From: Schauerella fraxinea
GTDB lineage: Bacteria > Pseudomonadota > Gammaproteobacteria > Burkholderiales > Burkholderiaceae_B
Assembly (NCBI GenBank): GCA_030849945.1
Contig: JAVDKK010000005.1
Location: 248,001-312,000, forward strand
DNA length: 64,000 bases
Direction: 5' to 3'
The position numbers were made by a program, and so were the translations under genes. The stretch's first letter is position 1. Each line of letters starts with the position of its first letter. The notes beneath the pieces are model-generated. The model was not told the DNA's origin. It saw nothing but the letters and a program-made list of their open reading frames with translations, and did no database searches. Below are positions 53,434 to 62,140 of the stretch, in pieces.

Positions 53434-54192
53434 ATGGACATCAAGAACAACGTATTTATCGTCACCGGCGGCGCGTCGGGACTGGGCGCCGGCACGGCGC
53501 GCATGCTGACCGAGCACGGCGCGCGGGTCGTCCTGGCCGACGTCCAGGACGCCGCCGGCGAAGCGCTGGCCAAGGAATTGGGCCAGCAATACGTTCATTG
53601 CGATGTCACGCAGGAAGCCGATGGCCGTGCCGTCGTGGCCGCCGCCACGGCGCTCGGGCCGCTTTACGGTCTGGTGAATTGCGCCGGTGTGGCACCGGCC
53701 GCCAAGATCGTCGGCAAGAACGGCGCTCATGCCCTCGACCTCTTTACGAAGGTCATCACGATCAACCTGATCGGCAGCTTCAACATGATGCGCCTGTCGG
53801 CAGAAGCCATGAGCAACAACGAAGCCTTGCCCACGGGCGAGCGCGGCGTGCTCATCAACACGGCATCCGTGGCTGCGTTCGATGGCCAGATTGGCCAGGC
53901 TGCCTACGCGGCATCGAAAGCCGGTGTGGCCGGCATGACGTTGCCGATCGCGCGCGACCTGGCACGCAACGGCATTCGTTGCATGACCATCGCCCCCGGT
54001 ATCTTCGGCACGCCGATGGTGTTCGGCATGCCGCAGGAGGTGCAGGATTCGCTGGCCGCCAGCATTCCGTTCCCTTCGCGCCTGGGCCGCCCGGAAGATT
54101 ACGCCAAGCTCGTGCACAGCATCATCACCAACGAGATGCTCAACGGCGAGACGATTCGTCTCGACGGCGCGATCCGCATGCCCCCTAAATAA
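53434..54192 (+). CDS. Short-chain dehydrogenase (3-hydroxyacyl-CoA dehydrogenase type-2-like)
   Basis: This 252-residue classical SDR has the cofactor motif TGGASGLGAGTA, NCAGVAPA, the Ser in NTASVAAFDG and the catalytic Y-A-A-S-K. The GQIGQAAYAASKAGVAGMTL pattern and IAPGIFGTPM resemble type-2 3-hydroxyacyl-CoA dehydrogenases of fatty-acid or isoleucine breakdown. It lies 21 bp after adk with a GGAG site. No linked beta-oxidation gene is adjacent, so the substrate is inferred only from family. Confidence 0.88.
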   Translation: MDIKNNVFIVTGGASGLGAGTARMLTEHGARVVLADVQDAAGEALAKELGQQYVHCDVTQEADGRAVVAAATALGPLYGLVNCAGVAPAAKIVGKNGAHALDLFTKVITINLIGSFNMMRLSAEAMSNNEALPTGERGVLINTASVAAFDGQIGQAAYAASKAGVAGMTLPIARDLARNGIRCMTIAPGIFGTPMVFGMPQEVQDSLAASIPFPSRLGRPEDYAKLVHSIITNEMLNGETIRLDGAIRMPPK

Positions 54193-54213
54193 CGCAATAT
54201 CGGCGGTCGTCCC

Positions 54214-55782
54214 ATGGGTTTGTTCCGCTCTGCGGCGACCATCAGTAGCCTTACCCTGATCTCTCGCATCACGGGTCTGGCGCGCGATGTCCTTATCGCA
54301 CGCGCGTTCGGCGCCGGCGCCTTTACCGACGCATTCTGGGTCGCGTTTCGCATTCCCAATCTGTTGCGACGGCTGTTTGCCGAAGGCGCCTTCTCACAAG
54401 CGTTCGTGCCCATCCTCGGCGCCGCTCGCACCAACCGCACCGATGAAGAGGTTCGCACGCTGCTTGATCGCGTGGCGTTGCTGTTGACGGTCGTATTGAT
54501 GGCCGTCACCGTGATCGGCATCATCGCCGCGCCCTGGGTGGTGAGCGCCATGGCCAGCGGATTGCGCAAGGCCGCGCGCGAACCTGAATTCAATGCCGCC
54601 GTCTGGATGACGCGGATGATGTTTCCCTACATCGTCTGCATGTCGCTCACGGCCTTCGCCTCGGGTGTGCTCAACACCTGGCGACGCTTTGCCGTACCGG
54701 CTTTCACGCCTGTCCTGCTCAATCTCTCGATGATTGCGGCCTGCATCTGGCTCGCGCCCCGCTACGACATTCCCGTTTATGCGCTGGCGATCGGTGTGAT
54801 GGTGGGCGGCGTCGCCCAGCTCGCGATCCAATGGATTGCTTTGTCCCGCATCGGGTTTCTGCCGCGGTATTCGCTGCGCGTACGTGAGGCGTGGGCGGAC
54901 CCCACCGTCAAACGTATTCTGCGCCAGATGGGACCGGCTACTCTCGGCGTATCGGTGGCGCAGATTTCGCTCTTGATCAACACCAATATCGCGACGTGGC
55001 TCACGCAAGGCAGTGTGACCTGGCTTTCATATGCCGACAGGCTGATGGAATTTCCCACCGCCTTGCTAGGCGTGGCGCTGGGTACCGTGTTGCTGCCGAG
55101 CCTGTCGGCCGCCCACGCGCGGGACGATTCTGACGGCTACAGCGCCCTGCTCGACTGGGGCTTGCGACTGGTGCTGTTGCTCGGGCTACCCGCTGCGCTG
55201 GGCCTCGCCTTGCTTTCCGAAGGACTGGTGGCCACCCTCTTCAATTACGGCAAGTTTGCCGCGGGCGACGTCGAACAAACCCGCTTGGCCGTGATGGCCT
55301 ATTCGGTGGGGTTGATTGGCCTGCTTGCAGTCAAAATCCTGGCCCCCGGGTTTTACGCCCGGCAAGACATCCGTACGCCCGTGCGCATCGCCATCGTCGT
55401 GTTGATCGCCACGCAAGTATTCAATCTCATGCTGGTGCCGCGCCTGGGGCATGCCGGGCTCGCCTTGGCTATCGGTTTGGGCGCCTGCCTGAACGCGCTT
55501 GCCCTCTTGATCGGCTTGCGCCGCCGCGGCATCTATCAACCCCAGGCCGCCTGGCTGAGTTTCAGCCTTCGCCTGCTGCCGGCCTTGATTGGCGTTTCCG
55601 CGCTATTGGTCGCGGCCAATACCTACGTCGACTGGATCGCGCTGCACGCACAGCCCGGCATGCGCATCCTGTGGCTGGCCGGCGTAGTGGGACTGAGCGC
55701 AATCGTCTATTTCGGTTTGCTGGCCGCATGTGGCTTTCGCCGTCGCGACTTTGCCCGGGCGGGACGCACCGCGCAGGGCTGA
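54214..55782 (+). CDS. murJ: Lipid II flippase MurJ
   Basis: This essential inner-membrane MOP-superfamily flippase moves lipid II across the membrane for peptidoglycan synthesis. It has 522 residues and about 14 hydrophobic segments. The N-terminal SAATISSLTLISRITGLARD and the FRIPNLLRRLFAEGAFSQAFVP region (FRIPNLLRRLFAEGAF) are diagnostic. It follows the SDR gene by 21 bp. In related bacteria murJ is next to rpsT; here a fecR gene lies between them. Confidence 0.95.
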   Translation: MGLFRSAATISSLTLISRITGLARDVLIARAFGAGAFTDAFWVAFRIPNLLRRLFAEGAFSQAFVPILGAARTNRTDEEVRTLLDRVALLLTVVLMAVTVIGIIAAPWVVSAMASGLRKAAREPEFNAAVWMTRMMFPYIVCMSLTAFASGVLNTWRRFAVPAFTPVLLNLSMIAACIWLAPRYDIPVYALAIGVMVGGVAQLAIQWIALSRIGFLPRYSLRVREAWADPTVKRILRQMGPATLGVSVAQISLLINTNIATWLTQGSVTWLSYADRLMEFPTALLGVALGTVLLPSLSAAHARDDSDGYSALLDWGLRLVLLLGLPAALGLALLSEGLVATLFNYGKFAAGDVEQTRLAVMAYSVGLIGLLAVKILAPGFYARQDIRTPVRIAIVVLIATQVFNLMLVPRLGHAGLALAIGLGACLNALALLIGLRRRGIYQPQAAWLSFSLRLLPALIGVSALLVAANTYVDWIALHAQPGMRILWLAGVVGLSAIVYFGLLAACGFRRRDFARAGRTAQG

Positions 55783-55935
55783 GCGGCCCGCTCATCCTCA
55801 TAGCGGTGTGCCGAAACGCCACGGCCACCGCAGCCCAAGCCCCAAAAAAAGGAGAATTTCGCCGGATCTCGGGTATGCCTGCTCGCGTCACGTGGAAACA
55901 CTTATACTATTTCACAAGTTGAAACGTTTTTATCG

Positions 55936-56922
55936 ATGATGCCTGTCGTGGCAACCTCTCCCGCCCGTACGCCCCTCTTGGCCGATCAGGCCGTGCATTG
56001 GCTCTTGCTGCTGCGGTCTGACCACGTCGATGAAACGGACGTGACAGCGTTTTCGGCCTGGCGGCGCGCCGACGCGCGTCACGAAAAAGCATGGCAGGAT
56101 CTGGCCGCCGGCTTGGGCCACAGCTTTGGCCGGCTGACCGAACATTACCCCGCGCCCGCCGACCTCTCGTCTGGCACGATCAAGCACCGCCCAGTTCAAT
56201 GGCGCCGGCGCTTTCTGCAGACGGCGGTCGGCGGGCTTTCGCTTGCCGGCATCGCCGCGGCCGTCAATCTGCGTTATCCACTGGAAGGCATCGACGCCGA
56301 CCACGTGACGGCCACGCGCCAACGGCGCCAGGTGGCCCTGCAGGACGGTAGCCGACTGCTACTGGACGCCCGCTCGGTCGTCGACATCGACTTCAGCGAA
56401 GGCACACGCAACATTCATCTGCGCGAAGGCGCCATCCGCGCGGTGGTGGCACCCGATGCCCAGCGGCCTTTTGCGGTGCACACTGCCGAAGGCACGGTAC
56501 GCGCGTTGGGCACCGACTACATGGTCCGCCAGGAGATGCAGCGCACACTGGTGGCGGTGCACGAACACTCCGTCGAGATCGTGACGCGCTCGGGCGCCCG
56601 CGGCACGGTGTCGGCCGGCGTCGGCGCGCGATTCGACGCCAACATGGTCGATCAGCCTCGAGATTCTCTGATCGACGAGGCGGCCTGGGAGCATGGGATG
56701 GTTACCGTGCGCGGCCGCCCGCTGGCCGATATCGTCAGCGCCTTGCGGCCGTACCATTACGGCATGCTGCGAATTTCGGCTGCGGCTGGCGCCGTGCGGG
56801 TGACCGGTACGTTCTCCCTCGACGACCCTGCAGCCACATTGGCGTTGCTTGCCGGCGCATTGCCGATTACGCTTACCCAATACACGCCATTGATCGTCCT
56901 GATCGAGCGTCGTACGGCATAA
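55936..56922 (+). CDS. FecR-family anti-sigma/transducer protein (orphan)
   Basis: This 328-residue inner-membrane regulator has an N-terminal DUF4880-type cytoplasmic domain (ADQAVHWLLLLRSD to about residue 60) and a hydrophobic segment with twin arginines before it (WRRRFLQTAVGG, about residues 90-101). The periplasmic FecR domain follows (RQVALQDGSRLLLDARS). FecR normally controls an adjacent ECF sigma factor and a TonB-dependent receptor. Neither lies in the flanking DNA: murJ is upstream and rpsT downstream. The exbBD genes about 7 kb away could energise such a receptor. ATG 55939 is an alternative start. Confidence 0.87.
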   Translation: MMPVVATSPARTPLLADQAVHWLLLLRSDHVDETDVTAFSAWRRADARHEKAWQDLAAGLGHSFGRLTEHYPAPADLSSGTIKHRPVQWRRRFLQTAVGGLSLAGIAAAVNLRYPLEGIDADHVTATRQRRQVALQDGSRLLLDARSVVDIDFSEGTRNIHLREGAIRAVVAPDAQRPFAVHTAEGTVRALGTDYMVRQEMQRTLVAVHEHSVEIVTRSGARGTVSAGVGARFDANMVDQPRDSLIDEAAWEHGMVTVRGRPLADIVSALRPYHYGMLRISAAAGAVRVTGTFSLDDPAATLALLAGALPITLTQYTPLIVLIERRTA

Positions 56923-56978
56923 GCACCACAAAATACCCGTCGCAACGGGCATTTGCGCCCCGATCGGCCCGCAAGCTA

Positions 56979-57006
56979 TTGCAATCGGGGCCAAACTTGC
57001 TATACT
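56979..57006 (+). promoter_or_regulatory. Sigma-70-type promoter of rpsT
   Basis: TTGCAA at 56979-56984 and TATACT at 57001-57006 are separated by 16 bp. The predicted transcript start near 57013 leaves a leader of about 29 nt before the rpsT ATG. Confidence 0.6.
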
Positions 57007-57041
57007 TTTCTGCTTTGCCGAATTCAACTTTCTAAAGACAC

Positions 57042-57305
57042 ATGGCCAATACTGCCCAAGCCCGCAAGCGCGCCCGCCAATCAGTCGAGCGCAACAAGCA
57101 CAACTCGAGCCTGCGCTCGATGCTGCGCACCTCGATCAAGCGTGTGCGTCAAGCTATCGCCGCTGGTGACAAGGCTGCCGCAACTGAAGTGTTCCAAAAA
57201 GCCACCAGCGTCATCGACCGCGTGGCCGACAAGAACATCATTCACAAGAACAAAGCTGCTCGCCACAAGAGCCGCTTGGCTGCCGCCGTCAAGGCAATCG
57301 CCTAA
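57042..57305 (+). CDS. rpsT: 30S ribosomal protein S20
   Basis: This 87-residue basic protein binds 16S rRNA in the small subunit. It begins ANTAQARKRARQSVERNKHN after the initiator Met and is rich in Lys, Arg and Ala throughout, as expected for S20. It has its own promoter just upstream. A terminator lies about 150 bp downstream, so it appears to be a single-gene unit. Confidence 0.97.
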   Translation: MANTAQARKRARQSVERNKHNSSLRSMLRTSIKRVRQAIAAGDKAAATEVFQKATSVIDRVADKNIIHKNKAARHKSRLAAAVKAIA

Positions 57306-57451
57306 TAAGGCGGATGTCCGCGCAACCGTCGTCACGCTGCCGTCGATTATTCGACGCCGTGCCGACGTTTAACCGGACGTTCTGAATTCGGCAAGCCATT
57401 GCCGGTGCCCAAACATCGGCTGCGTAACTCGCATCGCTGCGCTAACGCAAG

Positions 57452-57478
57452 AAAAGACGCCTACATGGCGTCTTTTTT
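57452..57478. terminator. Intrinsic terminator downstream of rpsT
   Basis: AAAAGACGCC and GGCGTCTTTT form a 10-bp stem with a 5-nt loop, followed by further T residues. It is symmetric enough to work on both strands. Confidence 0.85.
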
Positions 57479-57534
57479 CATGGGCGCGTCGAGATAGAAT
57501 CGGTCTTCACTCAACGAAGAAGGGTTCTTTTTCC

Positions 57535-58488
57535 ATGACTGCCAAGCCCCGCGTGATCCAAGTCGGCAATTATGCCGGTTCGCCCTCCGCCAACGAACGA
57601 CTCGCCGAGTCCTACGATATCTTCCCGCTCTGGAAAGCGGACGATCGCGCGGCAGCGCTCAAAGCGTCAGGCGCCGGCGTAGAAGCGCTGGTGACGTCGG
57701 CCACCTATGGCTGCGACGCGGCCACCATGGACGCCCTGCCCGACTTGAAAGCCATTTGCAGTTGGGGCGTCGGCTACGAGACCATCGACGTCGAAGCCGC
57801 GAAAAAGCGCGGCATTCAAGTCAGCAATACGCCCGACGTGCTCACGGACTGCGTCGCCGATCTCGCATGGGGCCTGCTCATCGCGCAAGCCCGCCGCATC
57901 GGCGAAGGCGAGCGTTTCGTCCGCGCCGAACGCTGGGGCCAGGTGCACGGCAGCATTCCGCTGGGATCGCGCGTTTCCGGCAAGAAGCTGGGCGTGGTCG
58001 GGCTGGGCCGCATCGGCGAAGCCATTGCGCGTCGCGGCTTGGGTTTCGACATGGACGTGCGTTATCACAACCGACGCGAGCGCAAGGATGTCGACTACGG
58101 CTACGAAGCGTCGCTGGAGTCGCTGGCCAAGTGGGCTGACTTCCTGGTGGTCGCCACCGTGGGCGGCCCCGAAACGCGCGGTCTGATTTCAAAAGCCGTG
58201 CTCGAGGCGCTCGGCCCCGAAGGCGTCATCATCAATATTGCGCGCGGCCCCGTCATCGACGAAACCGCGTTGGTCGAGGCGCTGCAAAACGGCAAGCTCG
58301 GCGGCGCGGCGTTGGATGTGTTCGAGGCTGAGCCGAAGGTGCCCGCATTCTTGCGCGAAACCGACCGCGCCGTCGTGTTGCCGCATATCGGCAGCGCCAC
58401 GCGCGAAACGCGCCTAGATATGGAAAATCTGATGCTGGATAACCTGAAGGCCTACTTCGACACGGGCAAGGTCGTCACGCCGGTCTAG
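57535..58488 (+). CDS. D-2-hydroxyacid dehydrogenase (glyoxylate/hydroxypyruvate reductase-like)
   Basis: This 317-residue NAD(P)-dependent dehydrogenase has the Rossmann motif VVGLGRIGEAIA (about residues 152-163) and the catalytic set Arg in NIARGPVIDE, Glu in FEAEPKVP and His in LPHIGSAT. It reduces 2-oxo acids such as glyoxylate or hydroxypyruvate; the specific substrate is open. It stands alone between the rpsT terminator and the oppositely oriented DUF3579 gene. Confidence 0.9.
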   Translation: MTAKPRVIQVGNYAGSPSANERLAESYDIFPLWKADDRAAALKASGAGVEALVTSATYGCDAATMDALPDLKAICSWGVGYETIDVEAAKKRGIQVSNTPDVLTDCVADLAWGLLIAQARRIGEGERFVRAERWGQVHGSIPLGSRVSGKKLGVVGLGRIGEAIARRGLGFDMDVRYHNRRERKDVDYGYEASLESLAKWADFLVVATVGGPETRGLISKAVLEALGPEGVIINIARGPVIDETALVEALQNGKLGGAALDVFEAEPKVPAFLRETDRAVVLPHIGSATRETRLDMENLMLDNLKAYFDTGKVVTPV

Positions 58489-58659
58489 GATCGCTTGCCA
58501 AGCCACGCGCCGATCGAGGTTGACGCTTCGAATCGGACGCGGATGGCAATGATGCGTGGATGACCCGTGTTGCAACGCACCAGAGCGCGCTATATCGCGC
58601 GATCGATGCGCAACACGCCCTGCGACCACGCTGAACCCATTGCGGGCCTCAGGCGTCGT

Positions 58660-58950
58660 TTAAAGCGTGCGTGATTCGGTCTTGAGATTGTTGTCGGTCG
58701 CGAAGTCGACGACGAACTTGTACGCCAACGGTTCGAGCTCGCGCAGCCGCTCGTCGACGACGATGCCGCGCACGCCGTCGATCACCAACGGCAATACGTA
58801 CGGCGAATAGGTCAGATGGCTCTTGGCCATGCCCGGGGGTTTGAATTGCGACATGACGCCGGCGAGACGCTCCGCCCAATCGCTGGGACGGAACCGTGCG
58901 CCGTCAAGCGTCACGCCGTGGATCACGAATTGTCGAACGCCTTGTGTCAT
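58660..58950 (-). CDS. DUF3579-type small protein
   Basis: This 96-residue protein fits the DUF3579 family found beside argD or argF in many beta-proteobacteria. It has a TQGVRQFVIHGVTLDGARFRPSDWAERL start (TQGVRQFVIHGVTLDG) and an LTYSPYVLPLVIDGVRG core. The function is unknown. It is divergent from argD, sharing a 140-bp promoter region. The conserved link suggests an unknown role connected with arginine synthesis or its regulation. Confidence 0.82.
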   Translation of the reverse strand: MTQGVRQFVIHGVTLDGARFRPSDWAERLAGVMSQFKPPGMAKSHLTYSPYVLPLVIDGVRGIVVDERLRELEPLAYKFVVDFATDNNLKTESRTL

Positions 58951-59043
58951 AGTCTACCGATGGCCTCCTGCGCGCCGATCATCCGGCACTTCGAACCTGT
59001 GGCCCGCGCCGCGGATTGTATATGATTGACCCTTTTCGGGCCT

Positions 59044-59078
59044 TGCACGCCTCAATCCGGAAGGCGTGCAGCTTTTTT
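59044..59078 (+). terminator. Terminator-like hairpin in the argD leader (possible attenuator)
   Basis: TGCACGCCT (59044-59052) and AGGCGTGCA (59062-59070) form a perfect 9-bp stem with a 9-nt loop, followed by GC and six T residues (59073-59078). The argD ribosome-binding site GGAG (59081-59084) and GTG start (59091) come immediately after. It meets intrinsic-terminator criteria yet lies upstream of argD. Confidence 0.65.
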
Positions 59079-59090
59079 GTGGAGTACAAC

Positions 59091-60266
59091 GTGTCCTCAC
59101 CGCTCATCTCGATTTACTCTCGTCTTCCCGTGGCGTTTACGCACGGCGAAGGGGTCTGGCTATGGGATGCGCAGGGACGACGATATCTCGATGGCCTGGC
59201 CGGTATTGGGGTGTCGTGTCTTGGACACGCCCATCCGAAGTTGGTTGCCGCCATCAGCGAACAAGCCGCGCGCGTCATTCACACGTCCAATATCTACGAG
59301 GTGCCGCAGCAGACCGCATTGGCCGAGCGCATCGCGCAATTGTCGGGCATGGAAGAAGTCGCGTTCGCCAACAGCGGCTCGGAAGCCAATGAGGCCGCGA
59401 TCAAACTTGCTCGCTATCACGGCTACAAGAACGGCAATACCCATGCCCACATCATCACGATGGATTCGTCGTGGCACGGCCGCACGCTTGGCACGCTGGC
59501 GGCCACCGGCAGCGAAAAGGCGCGCAAGGGTTTCGAACCCTTGCCCACCGGCTTCATCCAGGTCAAGTACAACGATCTCGATGCCGTGGTGCAAGCTGGC
59601 GACCGCGAGCCGCGCGTCAATGCCGTGCTGCTCGAAGTACTGCAAGGCGAAGGCGGTATTCGCCCGTCCGACATTTCTTACTTGCAAGCCCTGCGCAAGC
59701 TGTGCACCGAGCGCGGCTGGCTGCTGATGATCGACGAAGTGCAGTCGGGCATCGGCCGCACCGGTAAATGGTTTGCTCACCAATGGGCTGATATCAAGCC
59801 GGACGTGATGACGCTGGCCAAGGGTCTCGGGGGTGGCGTGCCCATCGGCGCCATGGTCGCGACTGGCCCTGCCGCAAATGTGCTCACCCCGGGCAGCCAC
59901 GGCACCACTTTCGGTGGTGGACCGCTCGTGTGCGCCGCAGGCCTTGCCGTGCTGGATACCCTTGAACACGATCAACTGCTCGCCAATGCCGAAACCGTAG
60001 GCGCCCACCTGCACCGCCGCCTGGCCGAGGGCTTGGCCAACGTTACCGGTGTGACCGAGGTGCGCGGCTGGGGCCTGATGCTCGGCATCGAGCTCGACCG
60101 GCCGTGCGGCGTGCTGGTCACCCGCGCGCTCGAGGCCGGCCTGTTGATCAACGTCACACGCGACCGCGTCGTGCGCCTCTTGCCGCCGCTGATTTTGACG
60201 AGCGATCAAGCCGATCAACTGGCAGAGATCCTCATTCCGCTCATCAAACAATTCCTCGCCGAATAA
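59091..60266 (+). CDS. argD: Acetylornithine aminotransferase
   Basis: This PLP-dependent class-III aminotransferase has 391 residues. It converts N-acetylglutamate semialdehyde to N-acetylornithine in arginine synthesis. The PLP-binding Lys244 is in TLAKGLGGGVPIGAM, and NSGSEANEAAIKLAR and DEVQSGIGRTGK are intact. The GTG start at 59091 has GGAG 6 bp upstream; the longer frame to 59016 reads through a terminator-like hairpin and is less likely. It is followed by argF after 20 bp and probably forms an operon with it. Confidence 0.93.
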   Translation: MSSPLISIYSRLPVAFTHGEGVWLWDAQGRRYLDGLAGIGVSCLGHAHPKLVAAISEQAARVIHTSNIYEVPQQTALAERIAQLSGMEEVAFANSGSEANEAAIKLARYHGYKNGNTHAHIITMDSSWHGRTLGTLAATGSEKARKGFEPLPTGFIQVKYNDLDAVVQAGDREPRVNAVLLEVLQGEGGIRPSDISYLQALRKLCTERGWLLMIDEVQSGIGRTGKWFAHQWADIKPDVMTLAKGLGGGVPIGAMVATGPAANVLTPGSHGTTFGGGPLVCAAGLAVLDTLEHDQLLANAETVGAHLHRRLAEGLANVTGVTEVRGWGLMLGIELDRPCGVLVTRALEAGLLINVTRDRVVRLLPPLILTSDQADQLAEILIPLIKQFLAE

Positions 60267-60286
60267 AAACGCATAAAGCAACGATC

Positions 60287-61225
60287 ATGACTCCCCCTAC
60301 GCCTACCACTGGCCCGCTGCGGCATTTCCTTCAACTGCGCGACCTGTCGGCCGCAGAACTCAGCTATGTGCTGGATCGTGCACGCGTCATCAAAGACAAA
60401 TTCAAGCGCTACGAGCCGCACCTCACGCTGCACGACCGCACCCTTGCGATGGTGTTCGAGAAAGCCAGCACGCGCACGCGCGTCTCGTTCGAAGCCGGCA
60501 TGTATCAAATGGGCGGATCGGTGATTCACCTCACCACCAACGATTCGCAGTTGGGCCGCTCCGAGCCCATCGAAGACACGGCACGCGTCATTTCGCGCAT
60601 GGTCGACGTCATCATGATCCGCACGTTCGAACAGGAACGCATCGAACGCTTTGCGGCCCATTCGCGCGTGCCGGTCATCAATGGCCTGACCAACGAATTC
60701 CACCCCTGCCAGATCGTGGCCGACATCTTCACGTTCATCGAGCATCGCGGCGACATTGCCGGTAAAACGGTGGCCTGGATCGGCGACGCCAACAACATGT
60801 CCTACACGTGGCTGCAGGCCGCCGAAATGCTCGGCTTCACGCTGCATGTGTCCACGCCCCCCGGATATGAACTCGACGCGGCCCGCATCGGCACGCCCGC
60901 CCCCGGGGCGCTGAAGCAATTCGACGATCCGCTCGAAGCCTGCCGCGGCGCGCATCTGGTCACCACCGACGTGTGGACCAGCATGGGCTACGAGGACGAA
61001 AACGCCGAACGCCTGAAGGCTTTCGCCGATTGGTGCGTGGATGCCGAGCTGATGGCCGCGGCCGATCCGCAGGCGCTGTTCATGCACTGCCTGCCGGCGC
61101 ATCGCGGTGAAGAAGTCACCGGCGAAGTGATCGACGGCCCGCAGAGCGTGGTGTGGGACGAAGCCGAAAACCGTCTGCATGCGCAAAAAGCGCTGATGGA
61201 GTTCTTGCTGCTCGGCCGTCTTTAA
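60287..61225 (+). CDS. argF: Ornithine carbamoyltransferase (anabolic)
   Basis: This 312-residue enzyme joins ornithine and carbamoyl phosphate to form citrulline. The carbamoyl-phosphate motif S-T-R-T-R is in EKASTRTRVSFE, with HPCQ in EFHPCQIVAD and the ornithine-site HCLP in FMHCLPAHRGEEV. ATG 60287 is chosen; the upstream frame overlaps argD. It lies 20 bp after argD and ends in a strong terminator. No argG lies directly downstream. Confidence 0.95.
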   Translation: MTPPTPTTGPLRHFLQLRDLSAAELSYVLDRARVIKDKFKRYEPHLTLHDRTLAMVFEKASTRTRVSFEAGMYQMGGSVIHLTTNDSQLGRSEPIEDTARVISRMVDVIMIRTFEQERIERFAAHSRVPVINGLTNEFHPCQIVADIFTFIEHRGDIAGKTVAWIGDANNMSYTWLQAAEMLGFTLHVSTPPGYELDAARIGTPAPGALKQFDDPLEACRGAHLVTTDVWTSMGYEDENAERLKAFADWCVDAELMAAADPQALFMHCLPAHRGEEVTGEVIDGPQSVVWDEAENRLHAQKALMEFLLLGRL

Positions 61226-61377
61226 GCGATACGCAACCGCACGGATTGGCGATTCACACTGCCAAGCTAAGCTGCCGGCATTGGTTCTGAGCTCGGCGCA
61301 ACACGGCTGTGGATGGCCGATGAACGCGGTGGCGTGACGGCGACCGACCGCCCTAGCCCACGCTTGCGCGGCACAAG

Positions 61378-61416
61378 AAAATGGCGACACGTTATGCAGG
61401 TGTCGCCATTTTTTTT
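61378..61416. terminator. Strong bidirectional terminator after argF
   Basis: AAAATGGCGACAC (61378-61390) and GTGTCGCCATTTT (61400-61412) form a 13-bp stem with more T residues after it. It serves argF and, on the minus strand, the end of the catabolic operon. Confidence 0.9.
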
Positions 61417-61475
61417 AGGTTAACGCGCTAGCTCAAACGCCCCCGCTTCAAGCATCGGGTTGCCGGCAAATCAGC

Positions 61476-62138
61476 TCACCCTAGCTCGCCGATCCGCTTG
61501 AACATCGTGCGCTTGGTATTGCGAAATGCCGGGCGCACTTGCGAGCTCCAATCGGTGGCGCGTACTGCCAGCCAAGGCAGGCTGCCGAATGTCTCGCGCG
61601 TTTCGAGGTCGTAGCACGCGTGATAACGCGGCCCGCCCTGCTCACACACGAAACGCCGCGCGCGCACGGTACCCGGCACGCTCGCCAGCCCGGGCAGGTG
61701 TTCGCGGTTGTACCAATCATTGAGCGCTTCATCCTGCTCGGCCACCACATCGGTCTCGACGATGTAGTGCCACGCAGCGTCGCGGCCGGCAGAAGCACCG
61801 GGAATGTCCTGTACGACGCCAAGCAGCACAAGTGCCGGCGCAACCGCTTGGGCCGCTTCAGGTGAAGCGTCGGCACCTTCTTGCGCCTGCACCTGTGACG
61901 CCACTTGACTCAACGCTTGGCGAATCTGCGCCAACGGATGCGCCCATGCTTCGGCAGGCAATGCGCCGGCGGGCGTCGGCTCGATATACACATAGGTTTC
62001 TGGCGCATCGACGCCGCCATAGGCGCTCACGCGCCACTCGGGCAGCGCGGCAGACAATGCCGCCACTTCATCGGCGCGCATCACGCGACCTGCAATTTTT
62101 GCGACAAGCAGGTTAGCCGGCGTCCTCAGGTCGATCAT
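61476..62138 (-). CDS. Dimeric alpha-beta-barrel-like protein, unknown function
   Basis: This protein of about 220 residues appears to have two ferredoxin-like repeats. The motif DWYNREHLPGLASVPGT (about residues 139-155) is typical of EthD/DUF4286-type dimeric alpha-beta-barrel proteins. It is preceded by a weaker N-terminal repeat that lacks the motif. Such proteins often assist ring-cleavage or ether-breakdown pathways, but no reaction can be assigned. ATG 62138 lies 2 bp after the upstream gene's stop; a TTG at 62144 is also in frame. It is the last gene of the operon. Confidence 0.72.
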   Translation of the reverse strand: MIDLRTPANLLVAKIAGRVMRADEVAALSAALPEWRVSAYGGVDAPETYVYIEPTPAGALPAEAWAHPLAQIRQALSQVASQVQAQEGADASPEAAQAVAPALVLLGVVQDIPGASAGRDAAWHYIVETDVVAEQDEALNDWYNREHLPGLASVPGTVRARRFVCEQGGPRYHACYDLETRETFGSLPWLAVRATDWSSQVRPAFRNTKRTMFKRIGELG

Positions 62139-62140
62139 GA

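Noticed and set aside
55797..55935. Small gene between murJ and fecR
   Set aside because: An AAAGGAG motif at about 55848 has no start codon at suitable spacing, and the frames are short and antisense-like.
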